DNA from: Bacteroidaceae bacterium
Lineage (GTDB): Bacteria; Bacteroidota; Bacteroidia; Bacteroidales; Bacteroidaceae
Assembly (NCBI GenBank): GCA_024688885.1
Contig: JAILDV010000012.1
Coordinates: 26,066-90,065, forward strand
DNA: 64,000 bases
Direction of reading: 5' to 3'
Every line of letters starts with the position of its first letter. Position 1 is the stretch's first letter. The notes below the pieces were generated by a model. It had not been told where the DNA came from and made no database searches. It was given only the letters and a program-made list of their open reading frames with translations. A program made the translations under genes and the position numbers. This document shows, in pieces, positions 25,401 to 32,891 of this stretch.

Positions 25401-27145
25401 CCCATCGAGAAAGCATCAGGCTCGATGTGCTTGAGCTTAGGAGGAATCACAAACGTTTCCGCTGGAAATGAACAACTACTGAAAGCCAACGGACCTATAT
25501 CCTCCAACATGGCAAAGTTGGGATTGCCTGTAAAGGTGCGACCCACAAAGGCTTTACTGCCAATTTTTGTGATATGCTCCAGCCATTCTCCACTGTCAAT
25601 ACTGCCAGATACATGACCGAAAGCTAGTTCGTCAACCACAAAGGAAGCACTCTTGCAAATAACTTCAGACAATGGACAGAGATAGAAAGCTTTTTTGCCG
25701 ATACGTTTAACCGAGGCTCCAATAGTGAGTTTTTGAATATCTGTCAACTGAAATGCCTCGTCGGGTACCACTTCCATTTTATCGCTTAGAACGAGTTCAT
25801 CAATAGTGCTGTAAATAAAGGCATAGTGATCAATGGTCTCAATGTTGTCACCCAGTGTGACCTTTGTGAAATGTCCTTTATTATAGAAAGCACGTTGGTA
25901 AATGCGAGTCACCTTGTAAGTTGTACCATTATACTTAACAGTAGAAGGGATGACAATTTCTCCGTTTTCTTTTTCAACATAAGACATAACATCGTCGTCT
26001 TCATCTATTCCTTCAGGGTAATATCCTAAAATGGCAGCAGTTCCATTTTTGTAAAAAACGTACTTAATGTCACCCACTTTTTGGATGTCTATGTCTTGCG
26101 GATAGATGTTTGTTACAATGGAAGGATTGACACAGTAAATTGGAGCGGTAATATAGAAACCGTCATAGCTTCCTCCCCATCCGTAATTGAAATGAAAGTA
26201 GTTGTTAGATGTATAGCCATCAACTACAAGTTCATGACCACTTCCTTCTCCAAATGGTCTTGCACTATAGAGCATAGGCCTACTTTGATTAAGTTCAGCT
26301 TTCATCACCTCAGTTAAATTCTCATAACATGGAGTGCCCTTATTGTACTTGAAATTAAAGAATAATGGTAGGAAATCTGTCGCCGTACCGCTACCTTTTG
26401 GGTTATACACTGTACCTAAGGCTTTACCAACATCTGCCATCAAATGTGCCACAGCATCAGCTTGTTCAGCCGTATATGAAGTTGTTTCATAGTTGTCTAT
26501 CATATTATCCCAGTCGTAGGTTCGACCAGAGAAGTCTTCTCCTGCAACTTTATCGCATGTCACATCGGGCCACCTCCAATATTTCATAATCTGAGCGACA
26601 GCAGTAGGTACACATCCCGTGGGGCAATCTGTAGGGCAAAGATTGTTATAAGGAGCCCATTGACTCCACTGAGTAGTAAGTAGTGGCTCAACAATGACAT
26701 TGCCGATGTAGCTTGGCCAACTCTGAACAACCTTTCTCTTTGCTGCGAATTCAGGATTCTTCCTCAGCGTGTCAATAGACAGTGAGTAAAAGTCGAGCAC
26801 TTCCTTCATCTGTGGCGGGCAATTCTTGTAATCAAATGCGCCATGGTCGCAATAACCAAGGATTGCATCAGTACCCGTCTCACCTGACACAACCACGAAA
26901 CCCATGTCATTGCCATAATTGATGACATACACATTGTCCTTATCCGACACATCCGACTTCACTGTGTAGGCAAGAGATGGATTGGGCATCACTGCTGCCA
27001 CCTTGCGCTGCTTAGATTGTGCCGTCGGGTCTTTCGCGGCAAACTGGCTGGCAATCTGAAGAGCCTGCTGCACACTGATATCATCGGCAAACAAACTGCT
27101 CGTCACAAAAAGTGCGACTAATGAGAATATGATTGTCTTTTTCAT
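22475..27145 (-). CDS. Giant secreted C10-family cysteine protease with BspA-type repeats and unknown C-terminal region
   Basis: 1556 residues. Residues 1-20 are a signal peptide, 22-150 a SpeB-like propeptide, and about 150-345 a peptidase C10 (streptopain/interpain) domain. The latter has nucleophile Cys178 in CPTGCVPTAVAQIMKYW, His304 in GSGHELVVDGY, and the GWGGSYDGF loop. About 385-700 are irregular BspA leucine-rich repeats (AFYNKGHFTKVTLGDNIETI; IGKKAFYLCPL). About 755-930 are beta-rich linker domains. The last 620 residues are unassigned and include a long hydrophobic alanine/glycine-rich stretch near 1030-1080. No T9SS tail is evident at the end. It overlaps the small companion gene upstream by ATGA. 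Confidence 0.85.
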   Translation of the reverse strand: MKKTIIFSLVALFVTSSLFADDISVQQALQIASQFAAKDPTAQSKQRKVAAVMPNPSLAYTVKSDVSDKDNVYVINYGNDMGFVVVSGETGTDAILGYCDHGAFDYKNCPPQMKEVLDFYSLSIDTLRKNPEFAAKRKVVQSWPSYIGNVIVEPLLTTQWSQWAPYNNLCPTDCPTGCVPTAVAQIMKYWRWPDVTCDKVAGEDFSGRTYDWDNMIDNYETTSYTAEQADAVAHLMADVGKALGTVYNPKGSGTATDFLPLFFNFKYNKGTPCYENLTEVMKAELNQSRPMLYSARPFGEGSGHELVVDGYTSNNYFHFNYGWGGSYDGFYITAPIYCVNPSIVTNIYPQDIDIQKVGDIKYVFYKNGTAAILGYYPEGIDEDDDVMSYVEKENGEIVIPSTVKYNGTTYKVTRIYQRAFYNKGHFTKVTLGDNIETIDHYAFIYSTIDELVLSDKMEVVPDEAFQLTDIQKLTIGASVKRIGKKAFYLCPLSEVICKSASFVVDELAFGHVSGSIDSGEWLEHITKIGSKAFVGRTFTGNPNFAMLEDIGPLAFSSCSFPAETFVIPPKLKHIEPDAFSMGLVSLFKVENNPHFLCSPNYQEYLCNNNGTRVLMTVNRRRFLLDIPETVVKLEPRSIRSKDITTIPGHIVEMDGAFQDVTSMSFITCMAVVPPQISDDTFNDKIFQNDPTLYVPEGTAELYRNAPGWRKFERIIDEREYVPMQPQGLQYNMVVNTTNEDGSQRVNIPVNEITSMELSEDGQNVIIKRNGKEDLTTTVAAVDSIAWVPGFMYEDAEIFDIDEDHLTVEAQKCKVRFDPTVIDGDVQLCVRNSVLKPDVMDGVVSGFAIDLSLSDGRHQLSGTADILIPMTYNPEKQIGAAYFNEETGEWEPVYFEQNKETGEIKITTDHLSEYAIFEVANVGMRNVMLNVFKEVPQLYVLNEAAKKLLDIISSPDPEWEMAWQYKNEMALWQSCSLDILYNAANGALEAVNGYKPFAEEVGNAVTAMGYLGTALNILDVARADLKGDDVGVAAGTLNTILNYTSGQLASAIGTPIMSVSMAGVAAIGIALNKFGEKVAQSKLDFYRLAYGIYYSKEGDKITGNKNYRTPTDWYNYFYPAFEKGNMTASELNAYIEESVRNYCNQFWKDESRTFCIAEAESRASSMGISTWSWETESLRKQISDEYFSELMNGILVSVFQSIRNHLKVESYNRYTVAAKSVADLVNRQIAIRIWDNSWKEGEKSKYEGWTVRFSYIPSALPDKEDWQVTLNERGRGGIKYFTEYALILNDMPTRLTLIDPKGKEVADYPFEIANKKGKQIIDIDLSKGGVEVENPHMDGLELQYDPATVTLPLTMAGYDFTYDNNGNLTKFPWGGDTPSMIPFPLDNSFNQKANFQTEIEKFLYRHEFITVDEYGNVRLGDDISAKFEGNEAKAKFTIDTSCPFVEKSKEQFVQGFNSFWEGKVDGIGVLNLLEGTIAHKIEGEVTITRNAEDEGYDVTFIGNGTFKFNCKNVSLVDNVNYAAIKASEKLNITVDDITVADSQAEGNVTLKYTTKLQ

Positions 27146-27621
27146 GGCTTCAAGAATTTAAATGAAACATTGTTCGTCTTCACGATATAGATGTCCTTTT
27201 CCAACGAATGCGTGGGAATCTCAACACTGCCATTACCGTCCAGACGGTATCTCCCCACTTCCATGCCTTTCATGTTGAAGAGAAAGACAGAAGACTGTGG
27301 TTCTCCACCCGTGATGGACAATGTTTCACCCTTGAAACTGAACTGTTCCGTCACCTTCACTTCCAGCGCATCAATACCCATCGCCCTTGTCTCCTCGTCT
27401 TCAAAAACGAGTTTCTTCAGCATGTTCAAGGGGTAGCGCACTGAAGTCTTGTTGGTGGTCATCACCATGTCAGTGCCAGAGTAAGTCACCACGGGCTTCT
27501 CCGAGAAGGTGAATCTTGCCACTTTCCCATTTTTCTGATAAACGGCGATGCCATTTTGTGCCCACGCTGTCATGGTGGCAATCGCGAGCAAGATGAATAG
27601 AAAGATTCTTTTTTCTTTCAT
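27142..27621 (-). CDS. Small secreted companion protein with T9SS-tail-like C-terminus
   Basis: 159 residues: signal peptide (MKEKRIFLFILLAIATMTAWAQ), then a domain of the KNGKVARFTFSEKPVVTY / VRYPLNMLKKLVFEDE type common in Bacteroidota surface proteins. It ends in a short beta domain closing with DIYIVKTNNVSFKFLKP, which resembles the end of a type A T9SS sorting domain. I chose ATG 27621 because the longer frame lacks a signal at its start. The stop overlaps the start of the C10 protease gene (ATGA), so the two are translationally coupled. A similar protein precedes the HEIGH protease gene at 40970-41422. Confidence 0.8.
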   Translation of the reverse strand: MKEKRIFLFILLAIATMTAWAQNGIAVYQKNGKVARFTFSEKPVVTYSGTDMVMTTNKTSVRYPLNMLKKLVFEDEETRAMGIDALEVKVTEQFSFKGETLSITGGEPQSSVFLFNMKGMEVGRYRLDGNGSVEIPTHSLEKDIYIVKTNNVSFKFLKP

Positions 27622-27665
27622 AATATTTACGGGTTTGTTCATTAGGATTCTATGAGTTGAGGATA

Positions 27666-27673
27666 CAAATTTA
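27666..27673 (-). promoter_or_regulatory. Candidate -7 box for the protease module
   Basis: Minus strand TAAATTTG, 45 bases upstream of the companion start. A second identical box lies at 27720-27727. Neither has a clear -33 element. Confidence 0.35.
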
Positions 27674-27793
27674 CGAAATCTGAAGGAAAAAAGCATCTCA
27701 TACCCACAAAAAACATTCTCAAATTTACAGAAAAGAAGGGTATTATCACTTTTATGGCGAAAAACAAAGAAAAAGACAACTATTTGCAAAACA

Positions 27794-27829
27794 GAAAAAG
27801 CCCTAAAGTCGTGTTGACTTCAAGGCTTT
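27794..27829 (-). terminator. Terminator after the flavodoxin-like gene (copy 2 of a repeated element)
   Basis: Same hairpin as at 22373-22409, differing at 2 of 36 positions, 18 bases downstream of the flavodoxin-like stop. The two copies flank the whole C10 protease module as direct repeats. Confidence 0.7.
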
Positions 27830-27846
27830 GTTGGTTGGGAGTTTCA

Positions 27847-28473
27847 CTACCTGATGAAATTCATCGGGTTCCACGCTTCCCTTTCAGGATACTGAGGAGC
27901 ACCCTCGGCATGGAGTTTCCTCAACAGGAAAGCCATATTATCTGCCAAGGTGCGCATGGTTTGCATGCCTTCTGCATCTTGTGCTGCCTCGCCAGGATCA
28001 CGACCATAAGCGATGTTCCAATACTGCGATGTCACCACAGGCATGTTCATCATCATGAAGGGCATGTTCATCGTCTGGAAAGCTGCCGTAGCACCACCAC
28101 GACGACACACGGCAATGGCTGCAGCGGGTTTGTTCACAAACAACGGACCTGCCGAGAAGAACAGACGCTGCACCAGCGATAAGGCAGCACCCGTTGGTTG
28201 TCCATAATACACAGGTGAACCAATGATGAAGCCATCACACGTTGCCATCTTCTCCACAATGCGGTTGCACACATCATCATCGAAAGCACAACGTCCCAAA
28301 CTCTTCGCGCGGCATTGTCCACACGCGATGCAACTGCGCACAGGCTTCACACCCACCTGCACAATCTCAGCCTCCACGCCATTCTTTTCCAACTGCTTGG
28401 CCACCTCACTCAATGCAGCCATTGTATTGCCCTCCTTATGAGGACCCGCATTCACTAAAAGCACTTTACTCAT
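27847..28473 (-). CDS. Flavodoxin-fold NAD(P)H-dependent FMN reductase-like protein with Cys cluster
   Basis: A 208-residue protein of the iron-sulfur flavoprotein/NADPH-dependent FMN reductase group. The N-terminus KVLLVNAGPHKEGNTMAALSEV is the flavodoxin phosphate-binding loop, and IIGSPVYYGQPTGAALSLVQRL is the typical second FMN loop. The segment CIACGQCRAKSLGRCAFDDDVC holds the cysteines that in related proteins bind a 4Fe-4S cluster or act in redox. ATG 28473 is preferred because it starts the conserved part; ATG 28485 adds four residues. The electron partners are unknown. Confidence 0.85.
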   Translation of the reverse strand: MSKVLLVNAGPHKEGNTMAALSEVAKQLEKNGVEAEIVQVGVKPVRSCIACGQCRAKSLGRCAFDDDVCNRIVEKMATCDGFIIGSPVYYGQPTGAALSLVQRLFFSAGPLFVNKPAAAIAVCRRGGATAAFQTMNMPFMMMNMPVVTSQYWNIAYGRDPGEAAQDAEGMQTMRTLADNMAFLLRKLHAEGAPQYPEREAWNPMNFIR

Positions 28474-28503
28474 AATCCAACGCATTTTATTCTTATTCAG
28501 TTA

Positions 28504-28511
28504 CAAAGTTA
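28504..28511 (-). promoter_or_regulatory. Candidate -7 box of the flavodoxin-like gene
   Basis: Minus strand TAACTTTG, 30 bases upstream of the gene, with no convincing -33 element. The stretch from here to 28660 shows nothing else recognisable. Confidence 0.4.
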
Positions 28512-28660
28512 CACAATTTTTTTATCATCTCTCATAAAGCATAGGAAAAATGAAGGTTGGAAGGTATGAAAAGATTTCATGAGGGCATCTTTTTCTGTTT
28601 TTGTCCCCTACATGAAACTTCAAAGGAGCTTGTCCTTCAGATGTATAGCGAGCTATCCTG

Positions 28661-28868
28661 AATATCCCCTAAAACCTGTATTCCACATCCTCCAAGAGTT
28701 GTATTTCACATCCTCCAAGACCTATCTTTCATAGCCACTGAATCATTTAGCGTGAATACTCAATGCACTTTAGCGTGAATACTCAATGCACTTTAGCGTG
28801 AATACTCGATGCACTTTAGCGTGAATGGTCAATCGGCTTTAGCGTGAATGGTCAATCGGGATTAGCAT
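28661..28868. repeat. 23-bp-period tandem array upstream of two HU-like genes
   Basis: AGCGTGAAT starts at 28749, 28772, 28795, 28818 and 28841 (exactly 23 bp apart), with a degenerate sixth at 28864. Units 1-3 share AGCGTGAATACTCAATGCAC with one change; the last two end GGTCAATCGG. To the left, CACATCCTCCAAGA starts at 28684 and 28707, with degenerate units at 28661 and 28730, again 23 bp apart. So about nine units of two sequence types share one period. It ends about 60 bases before the promoter of the HU-like pair. Confidence 0.85.
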
Positions 28869-28923
28869 TATTACCCTTTAGAGGATGTGAGCGAGGGGGA
28901 ATTGTGGATATTTGCAGGAAAGA

Positions 28924-28955
28924 GTTGTGGATATGAAAGGGATTGTTTACCTTTG
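28924..28955 (+). promoter_or_regulatory. Promoter of the HU-like gene pair
   Basis: GTTG at 28924-28927, 20 bases, TACCTTTG at 28948-28955. It rules out the longer frame starting at 28943 for the downstream gene. Confidence 0.7.
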
Positions 28956-29026
28956 CAAAGCGAAGGGAAGAACAGATGGCGAGAGGAAGAATTGTTATAC
29001 ACTTCATAAATAAGGAGAAAAGAATT

Positions 29027-29428
29027 ATGGGAGGACTCAAGTATCGGGTAAAGAAGGTGAACATGAAACTGAACACGGGTGACGTGGATGGGTACAAAGT
29101 GCAATTGGTGTCTTTTCCTGTCATCAAAGAGAAGCAACTGATGAAATACATCACGAAGTCATCAAACGTGCCAGAGAGCATGATAAAGGCATGTGCGATG
29201 GCGATGGTGGAGGCCATCAACTACTTTGTCATCAACGGACATCGGGTGGAGTTTGATTCTTTCGGAGATTTTCATTTGAAGGTGGAAAGCACGTGTGTGG
29301 ACACACCTGAGGAATGTGTGGCAGAAACCGTGGTGGGAACGCAACTCTGCTTCACACCAAGCACTGCCATCAAGGATATGTTGAACATGGCACCAATGGT
29401 CAAAGATAAAACGTTAAGTGTCAAATAG
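29027..29428 (+). CDS. HU/IHF-family DNA-binding protein (HU-HIG type), first of a pair
   Basis: A 133-residue protein starting MGGLKYRVKKVNMKLNTGD. HU-like helices (KEKQLMKYITKSSNVPESM; CAMAMVEAINYFVINGH) precede a strand region with VEFDSFGDFHLKV and a Cys-bearing loop with QLCFTPSTAIKDML. AAGGAG lies 8 bases before ATG 29027, and the promoter at 28924-28955 fixes the start downstream. It is followed after 14 bases by a paralogue. Target DNA is unknown; the adjacent 23-bp array is an obvious candidate site (inference). Confidence 0.83.
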   Translation: MGGLKYRVKKVNMKLNTGDVDGYKVQLVSFPVIKEKQLMKYITKSSNVPESMIKACAMAMVEAINYFVINGHRVEFDSFGDFHLKVESTCVDTPEECVAETVVGTQLCFTPSTAIKDMLNMAPMVKDKTLSVK

Positions 29429-29442
29429 AAAGGAAAAGAATA

Positions 29443-29877
29443 ATGAGTATATTATCACAAAGACCAAAGGGTGCCATCAAGATGTACCCTGAAAAAGTGA
29501 AACTGCATTACTTGGATGGTCGCCCCGAAAAGTATCGCCTGCATGAGGTGAAGCAACGACCTATCAAGGAAAAAGATGTCATTGCGTATGCGTCACAAGT
29601 GGCATGCGTGCCCAAAAGTGCCCTCATCATGGCACAAGGAGCGCTTTTCGATGCCATCAAATATTTCTGTGTCAATGGGCATGCGGTGCAAGTGCCTTAT
29701 CTGGGCACCTTCAGCGTGCAACTGAACTGTGAAGTGACAGAAACAGCAGCTGAAGCCAACGAGTACAGTGTTAAGCAACGTCGCATCCGTTTTTTCCCGA
29801 AGGCTGAACTGAAAAATATGTGCAGCAGAGACAACATCCGCATTGACATCGAAGACATCTTAGGACTGAAGAAATAA
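29443..29877 (+). CDS. HU/IHF-family DNA-binding protein (HU-HIG type), second of a pair
   Basis: A 144-residue paralogue of the gene before it, starting MSILSQRPKGAIKMYPEKV. Shared layout: EKDVIAYASQVACVPKSALI, AQGALFDAIKYFCVNGHAVQ, VPYLGTFSVQLN, RRIRFFPKAELKNM. AAAGGAAAAG precedes the ATG. HU proteins act as dimers, so the pair may form a heterodimer (inference). The unit ends with a strong terminator. Confidence 0.83.
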   Translation: MSILSQRPKGAIKMYPEKVKLHYLDGRPEKYRLHEVKQRPIKEKDVIAYASQVACVPKSALIMAQGALFDAIKYFCVNGHAVQVPYLGTFSVQLNCEVTETAAEANEYSVKQRRIRFFPKAELKNMCSRDNIRIDIEDILGLKK

Positions 29878-29931
29878 TCTGTTTACTAACTCACAACTAA
29901 CAGCAAAGATTTGCTGACGATAAAGAACATG

Positions 29932-29974
29932 ACAGCATCCAACCGTATCAAACGGCTGGATGCTGTATGTTTTT
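29932..29974. terminator. Strong intrinsic terminator after the HU pair
   Basis: ACAGCATCCAaCCGT and ACGGcTGGATGCTGT form a long stem followed by ATGTTTTTA. It lies between convergent genes (HU pair and gldN). Confidence 0.85.
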
Positions 29975-30034
29975 ATTTGACAAACGTCGAGCTATAAGAC
30001 CGTAGGCCAAATGTGAATTGTCAAATTGTGAATT

Positions 30035-31165
30035 CTAATGTCTTTGTCTTCTCACAGACACACGTGGGGCACCATTGCCACCACCGGATGAGCTGCCACC
30101 CGACTTCTCCTTCTTGCTTGAAGAGGCAGCGCGACGACTGGAACGTGCTGCAGAAGAGGAAGCCTCTGCTGCCTTTCTGGCTTTCTTGCCCTTGAGATTG
30201 AGGGCTGCAATAGAATCACGACGTGCCTGTTCAACAGAGTCAACAGGAGTGCTCCAGATGTGCTCTTCGAAATCTGTCATCTGCTTCTCGATGCGGTTCT
30301 GCTCCTTCTTCAGAAGAGAATCTGTGGCGCATAATTCCTGCAGAGACTTGTTCTGCATGTTGGTGGTCATGTAGATGGTACCTTTATAGTGGTTGGTGGA
30401 GAAGAAGTCATCCATAGACATGCGGGCAGCATTGTTGAGGTTGCTGGTCATCACGTCCTGACCACTGAGGTAATTCTTGACATCATCATATTTTACCCAG
30501 AAGAGCGGGAACTTCTGCACGTTCTGGTTCTGCACATCTTCTTCTTCCCCGTCTTCACTCACGTAACTTCTGACATAAAATTCCTCGGGAGCACGATGCA
30601 ACACAGGGCAAAGCGCCACGATGCGGCTATGATAGGTTGCCGTATTCTGGTCATAGTAAGAACTTTCCTTCACGTAGTAGCTGAGCACCTCTGCAGAAGG
30701 AATGTCAGCTTGATTCACCTTGATGCTATTACCATCCACTTCGTATGGGATTTTCTGCCGATCCAGCATATCCTTGAAGTGCATGCGGTTGCTCTGCTGA
30801 AAATTCTCCAGACCGTCCAATTGATAGTCGTAAGCAGGAATCTTGCCAGTGTTGAGCAACTTGAAGAGCAGGGTGAAGAGGTTCATCTGTCCACCTTGTG
30901 GCTCTACAGGATAGTAAAGCGCAGCGTTCTCGTCCTTGGTGAGGTCGATGGAACGGTAGATGTCACGTCGCCAACTGGGATCTTCGGGCACATCTACAGC
31001 AGTAGGGAACATAAGGCTTGCACGATCCATACCCACAGCTGTTGAATTTGCATTATTCCTGACAGCAGTAGGACGGTTATTGTTCTGCACTCGGCTCTTC
31101 TGTGGCTGGGCAACCATCGTGCCAACCATGCAGAATGATAATAATATGAATAAAACCTTTTTCAT
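30035..31165 (-). CDS. gldN: Type IX secretion system ring protein GldN/PorN
   Basis: A 376-residue periplasmic protein that forms, with GldK, the outer-membrane ring of the T9SS. It has a signal peptide (MKKVLFILLSFCMVGTMVAQ), the conserved SWRRDIYRSIDLTKDENAALYYP region and FTLLFKLLNTGKI, and ends in a Ser/Arg/Lys/Gly-rich low-complexity tail of about 50 residues (AARSSRRAASSSKKEKSGG) not expected in the core fold. It is the last gene of the porP-gldK-L-M-N operon, 63 bases after gldM. Confidence 0.93.
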   Translation of the reverse strand: MKKVLFILLSFCMVGTMVAQPQKSRVQNNNRPTAVRNNANSTAVGMDRASLMFPTAVDVPEDPSWRRDIYRSIDLTKDENAALYYPVEPQGGQMNLFTLLFKLLNTGKIPAYDYQLDGLENFQQSNRMHFKDMLDRQKIPYEVDGNSIKVNQADIPSAEVLSYYVKESSYYDQNTATYHSRIVALCPVLHRAPEEFYVRSYVSEDGEEEDVQNQNVQKFPLFWVKYDDVKNYLSGQDVMTSNLNNAARMSMDDFFSTNHYKGTIYMTTNMQNKSLQELCATDSLLKKEQNRIEKQMTDFEEHIWSTPVDSVEQARRDSIAALNLKGKKARKAAEASSSAARSSRRAASSSKKEKSGGSSSGGGNGAPRVSVRRQRH

Positions 31166-31228
31166 AATTCGAGACTTTATTTATCGCCTTTGGAAGACGA
31201 ATAGAAAATCGCCCAGCGCGTGGGCTGG

Positions 31229-32791
31229 TTAGTTTATAATGACCTCCACTGGAGTTTTCAAAGTTCGTTCTATGCCATCAGGACCCACTACACGGATTTC
31301 GCTGATGTTGAAAAGTTTGCCTCTTGTGAGAGAACGGATACGGGCAAGCTGATTGGAGGTGAAGGAAGCAGAGTTGCTGACTTCCGGCACCACGTTACCC
31401 ATATTATCCATAAAGCGTGCCTGGAAACCAATCACCCGGAAAGAGATGTTGAGCAATCCGTCATCAATGGCAGCTCCAATGCCCCCTGCAGCCACAAGAG
31501 CTTGCTTGGAGATGCGCCCACCCCTGAAGCGGTTGGTGCTTCCCTTGCCGTCTGGAACATCGATGAAGCCTGTTGGGTCGGGAAGTTTGCGCACATTGAA
31601 CGTGAACTTACCCATCTCTTGCGAGCGACCTTCATTCTGTGCTGTAACGGTGAAAGTGACGGCATTCTCGCCTATTTGTGAGGGCACAGCCACATAGTTG
31701 CCCCCATCTTTATGGGTGAGCGTTCCATTGTTCATGGAGAGGCTGATGCGGTTGTTGGGAATGCCCGGCACACTGACACTGATGGGGTTCTGATAACCCG
31801 CATAGAGCACATTCATCATGGTGGCACTCACTGTTGCCGATGGCTCCACCACCGTGTAGGGCTGAGAGAACTCGCGACGAATGGTCTCGCCATTACCGTT
31901 CTTCATCACAAGGTAACCTTTGAGGGTGAAGTCGCCTGTGGAGCCACAAATGGTCTCATAGCGTCCATTCTCTGATTTCAGTAGGGTGTTGCCCACATAA
32001 ATCTCAGGGCGTTGTGTGGTATCGACAGCCGCCATAATGATTTGAGCGGAGAATTTTCCACCACGCACAACTGTCTGTGCACTTGGAATCACCAATGCCT
32101 GAATTTCGTTCACACGCACATCCTTCACGTCGATGTTGGCAACCAACTGATGAAGCATCTCGCCTTCAGCATGACGCACATCTGTCTGGAGCTTCGTGAG
32201 CAGTGTGACAGCAGCGGCCACGGGGGTGTTCTCGAACATATACTCCTGCCAGTTCTTGCCCTGCAATTTGGCTTTCTTAGGCACATCAGTGGAAAGGTTG
32301 GAACGAATAATCTTCTTCTGTCCCTCATCGTTAATCATGGCAGTGATGCCTTCACGATAGGTCTCTATCGCCTTCTTCAGCTGGCCACCTTTGCCCACAC
32401 CCGATGCGAGCATGACATGAGTGGCTGCTTCAAGGTTGTCACGTCCTTCTATGTTGTTGATGTCTGCATCGCTGCCATCAGCTTCACGCACAATCTCCCA
32501 CTTCAAGTTCTCAGCAAGCGTGTAGAGCGAGTCGGACATCTTGCGAACCTGCTGAGCTTTCTCATACCACTGGCGTGTCTTCTCTGGATTCTGCTTCATG
32601 GCATCCTCCAGTTGCTTGTAAATCGCCTCGTTCTGTGTGGCAGAGTTTGTCTTGGTGCGATTCAGACCTTCGTCCACGAGTTTGAAGCCTTCGAGCACAT
32701 CGGATGAGACGTTGAGCGCCAGCATTGCCATGAGCACAACGTACATCAGATTGATCATCTTCTGACGTGGAGTTAATTTCTTACGTATCAT
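31229..32791 (-). CDS. gldM: Type IX secretion system motor protein GldM/PorM
   Basis: A 520-residue protein with a short cytoplasmic start (MIRKKLTPRQKMINLMYVVL), one transmembrane helix near 15-33, and a large periplasmic part of beta domains. GldM pairs with GldL in the proton-driven motor of the T9SS and reaches the GldK/N ring. I chose ATG 32791 because a longer frame adds residues encoded by the AT-rich spacer. Domains visible include a helical first part and Ig-like segments (SVPGIPNNRISLSMNNGTL; NAVTFTVTAQNEG). Confidence 0.94.
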   Translation of the reverse strand: MIRKKLTPRQKMINLMYVVLMAMLALNVSSDVLEGFKLVDEGLNRTKTNSATQNEAIYKQLEDAMKQNPEKTRQWYEKAQQVRKMSDSLYTLAENLKWEIVREADGSDADINNIEGRDNLEAATHVMLASGVGKGGQLKKAIETYREGITAMINDEGQKKIIRSNLSTDVPKKAKLQGKNWQEYMFENTPVAAAVTLLTKLQTDVRHAEGEMLHQLVANIDVKDVRVNEIQALVIPSAQTVVRGGKFSAQIIMAAVDTTQRPEIYVGNTLLKSENGRYETICGSTGDFTLKGYLVMKNGNGETIRREFSQPYTVVEPSATVSATMMNVLYAGYQNPISVSVPGIPNNRISLSMNNGTLTHKDGGNYVAVPSQIGENAVTFTVTAQNEGRSQEMGKFTFNVRKLPDPTGFIDVPDGKGSTNRFRGGRISKQALVAAGGIGAAIDDGLLNISFRVIGFQARFMDNMGNVVPEVSNSASFTSNQLARIRSLTRGKLFNISEIRVVGPDGIERTLKTPVEVIIN

Positions 32792-32891
32792 AATATCATT
32801 TACAATTTGACGATTTACAATTGACAATTTCACCAAGTGGCGTGTTCATCGCAACAGCTTTCATTGTGCATTGTAAACGGTGCATTGTACA

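Noticed and set aside
22475..28473. Insertion sequence or transposon
   Set aside because: There is no transposase or integrase and no terminal inverted repeat; only the direct terminator copies flank the module.
28661..28868. CRISPR array
   Set aside because: The units are contiguous and degenerate with no unique spacers, and no cas gene is nearby.
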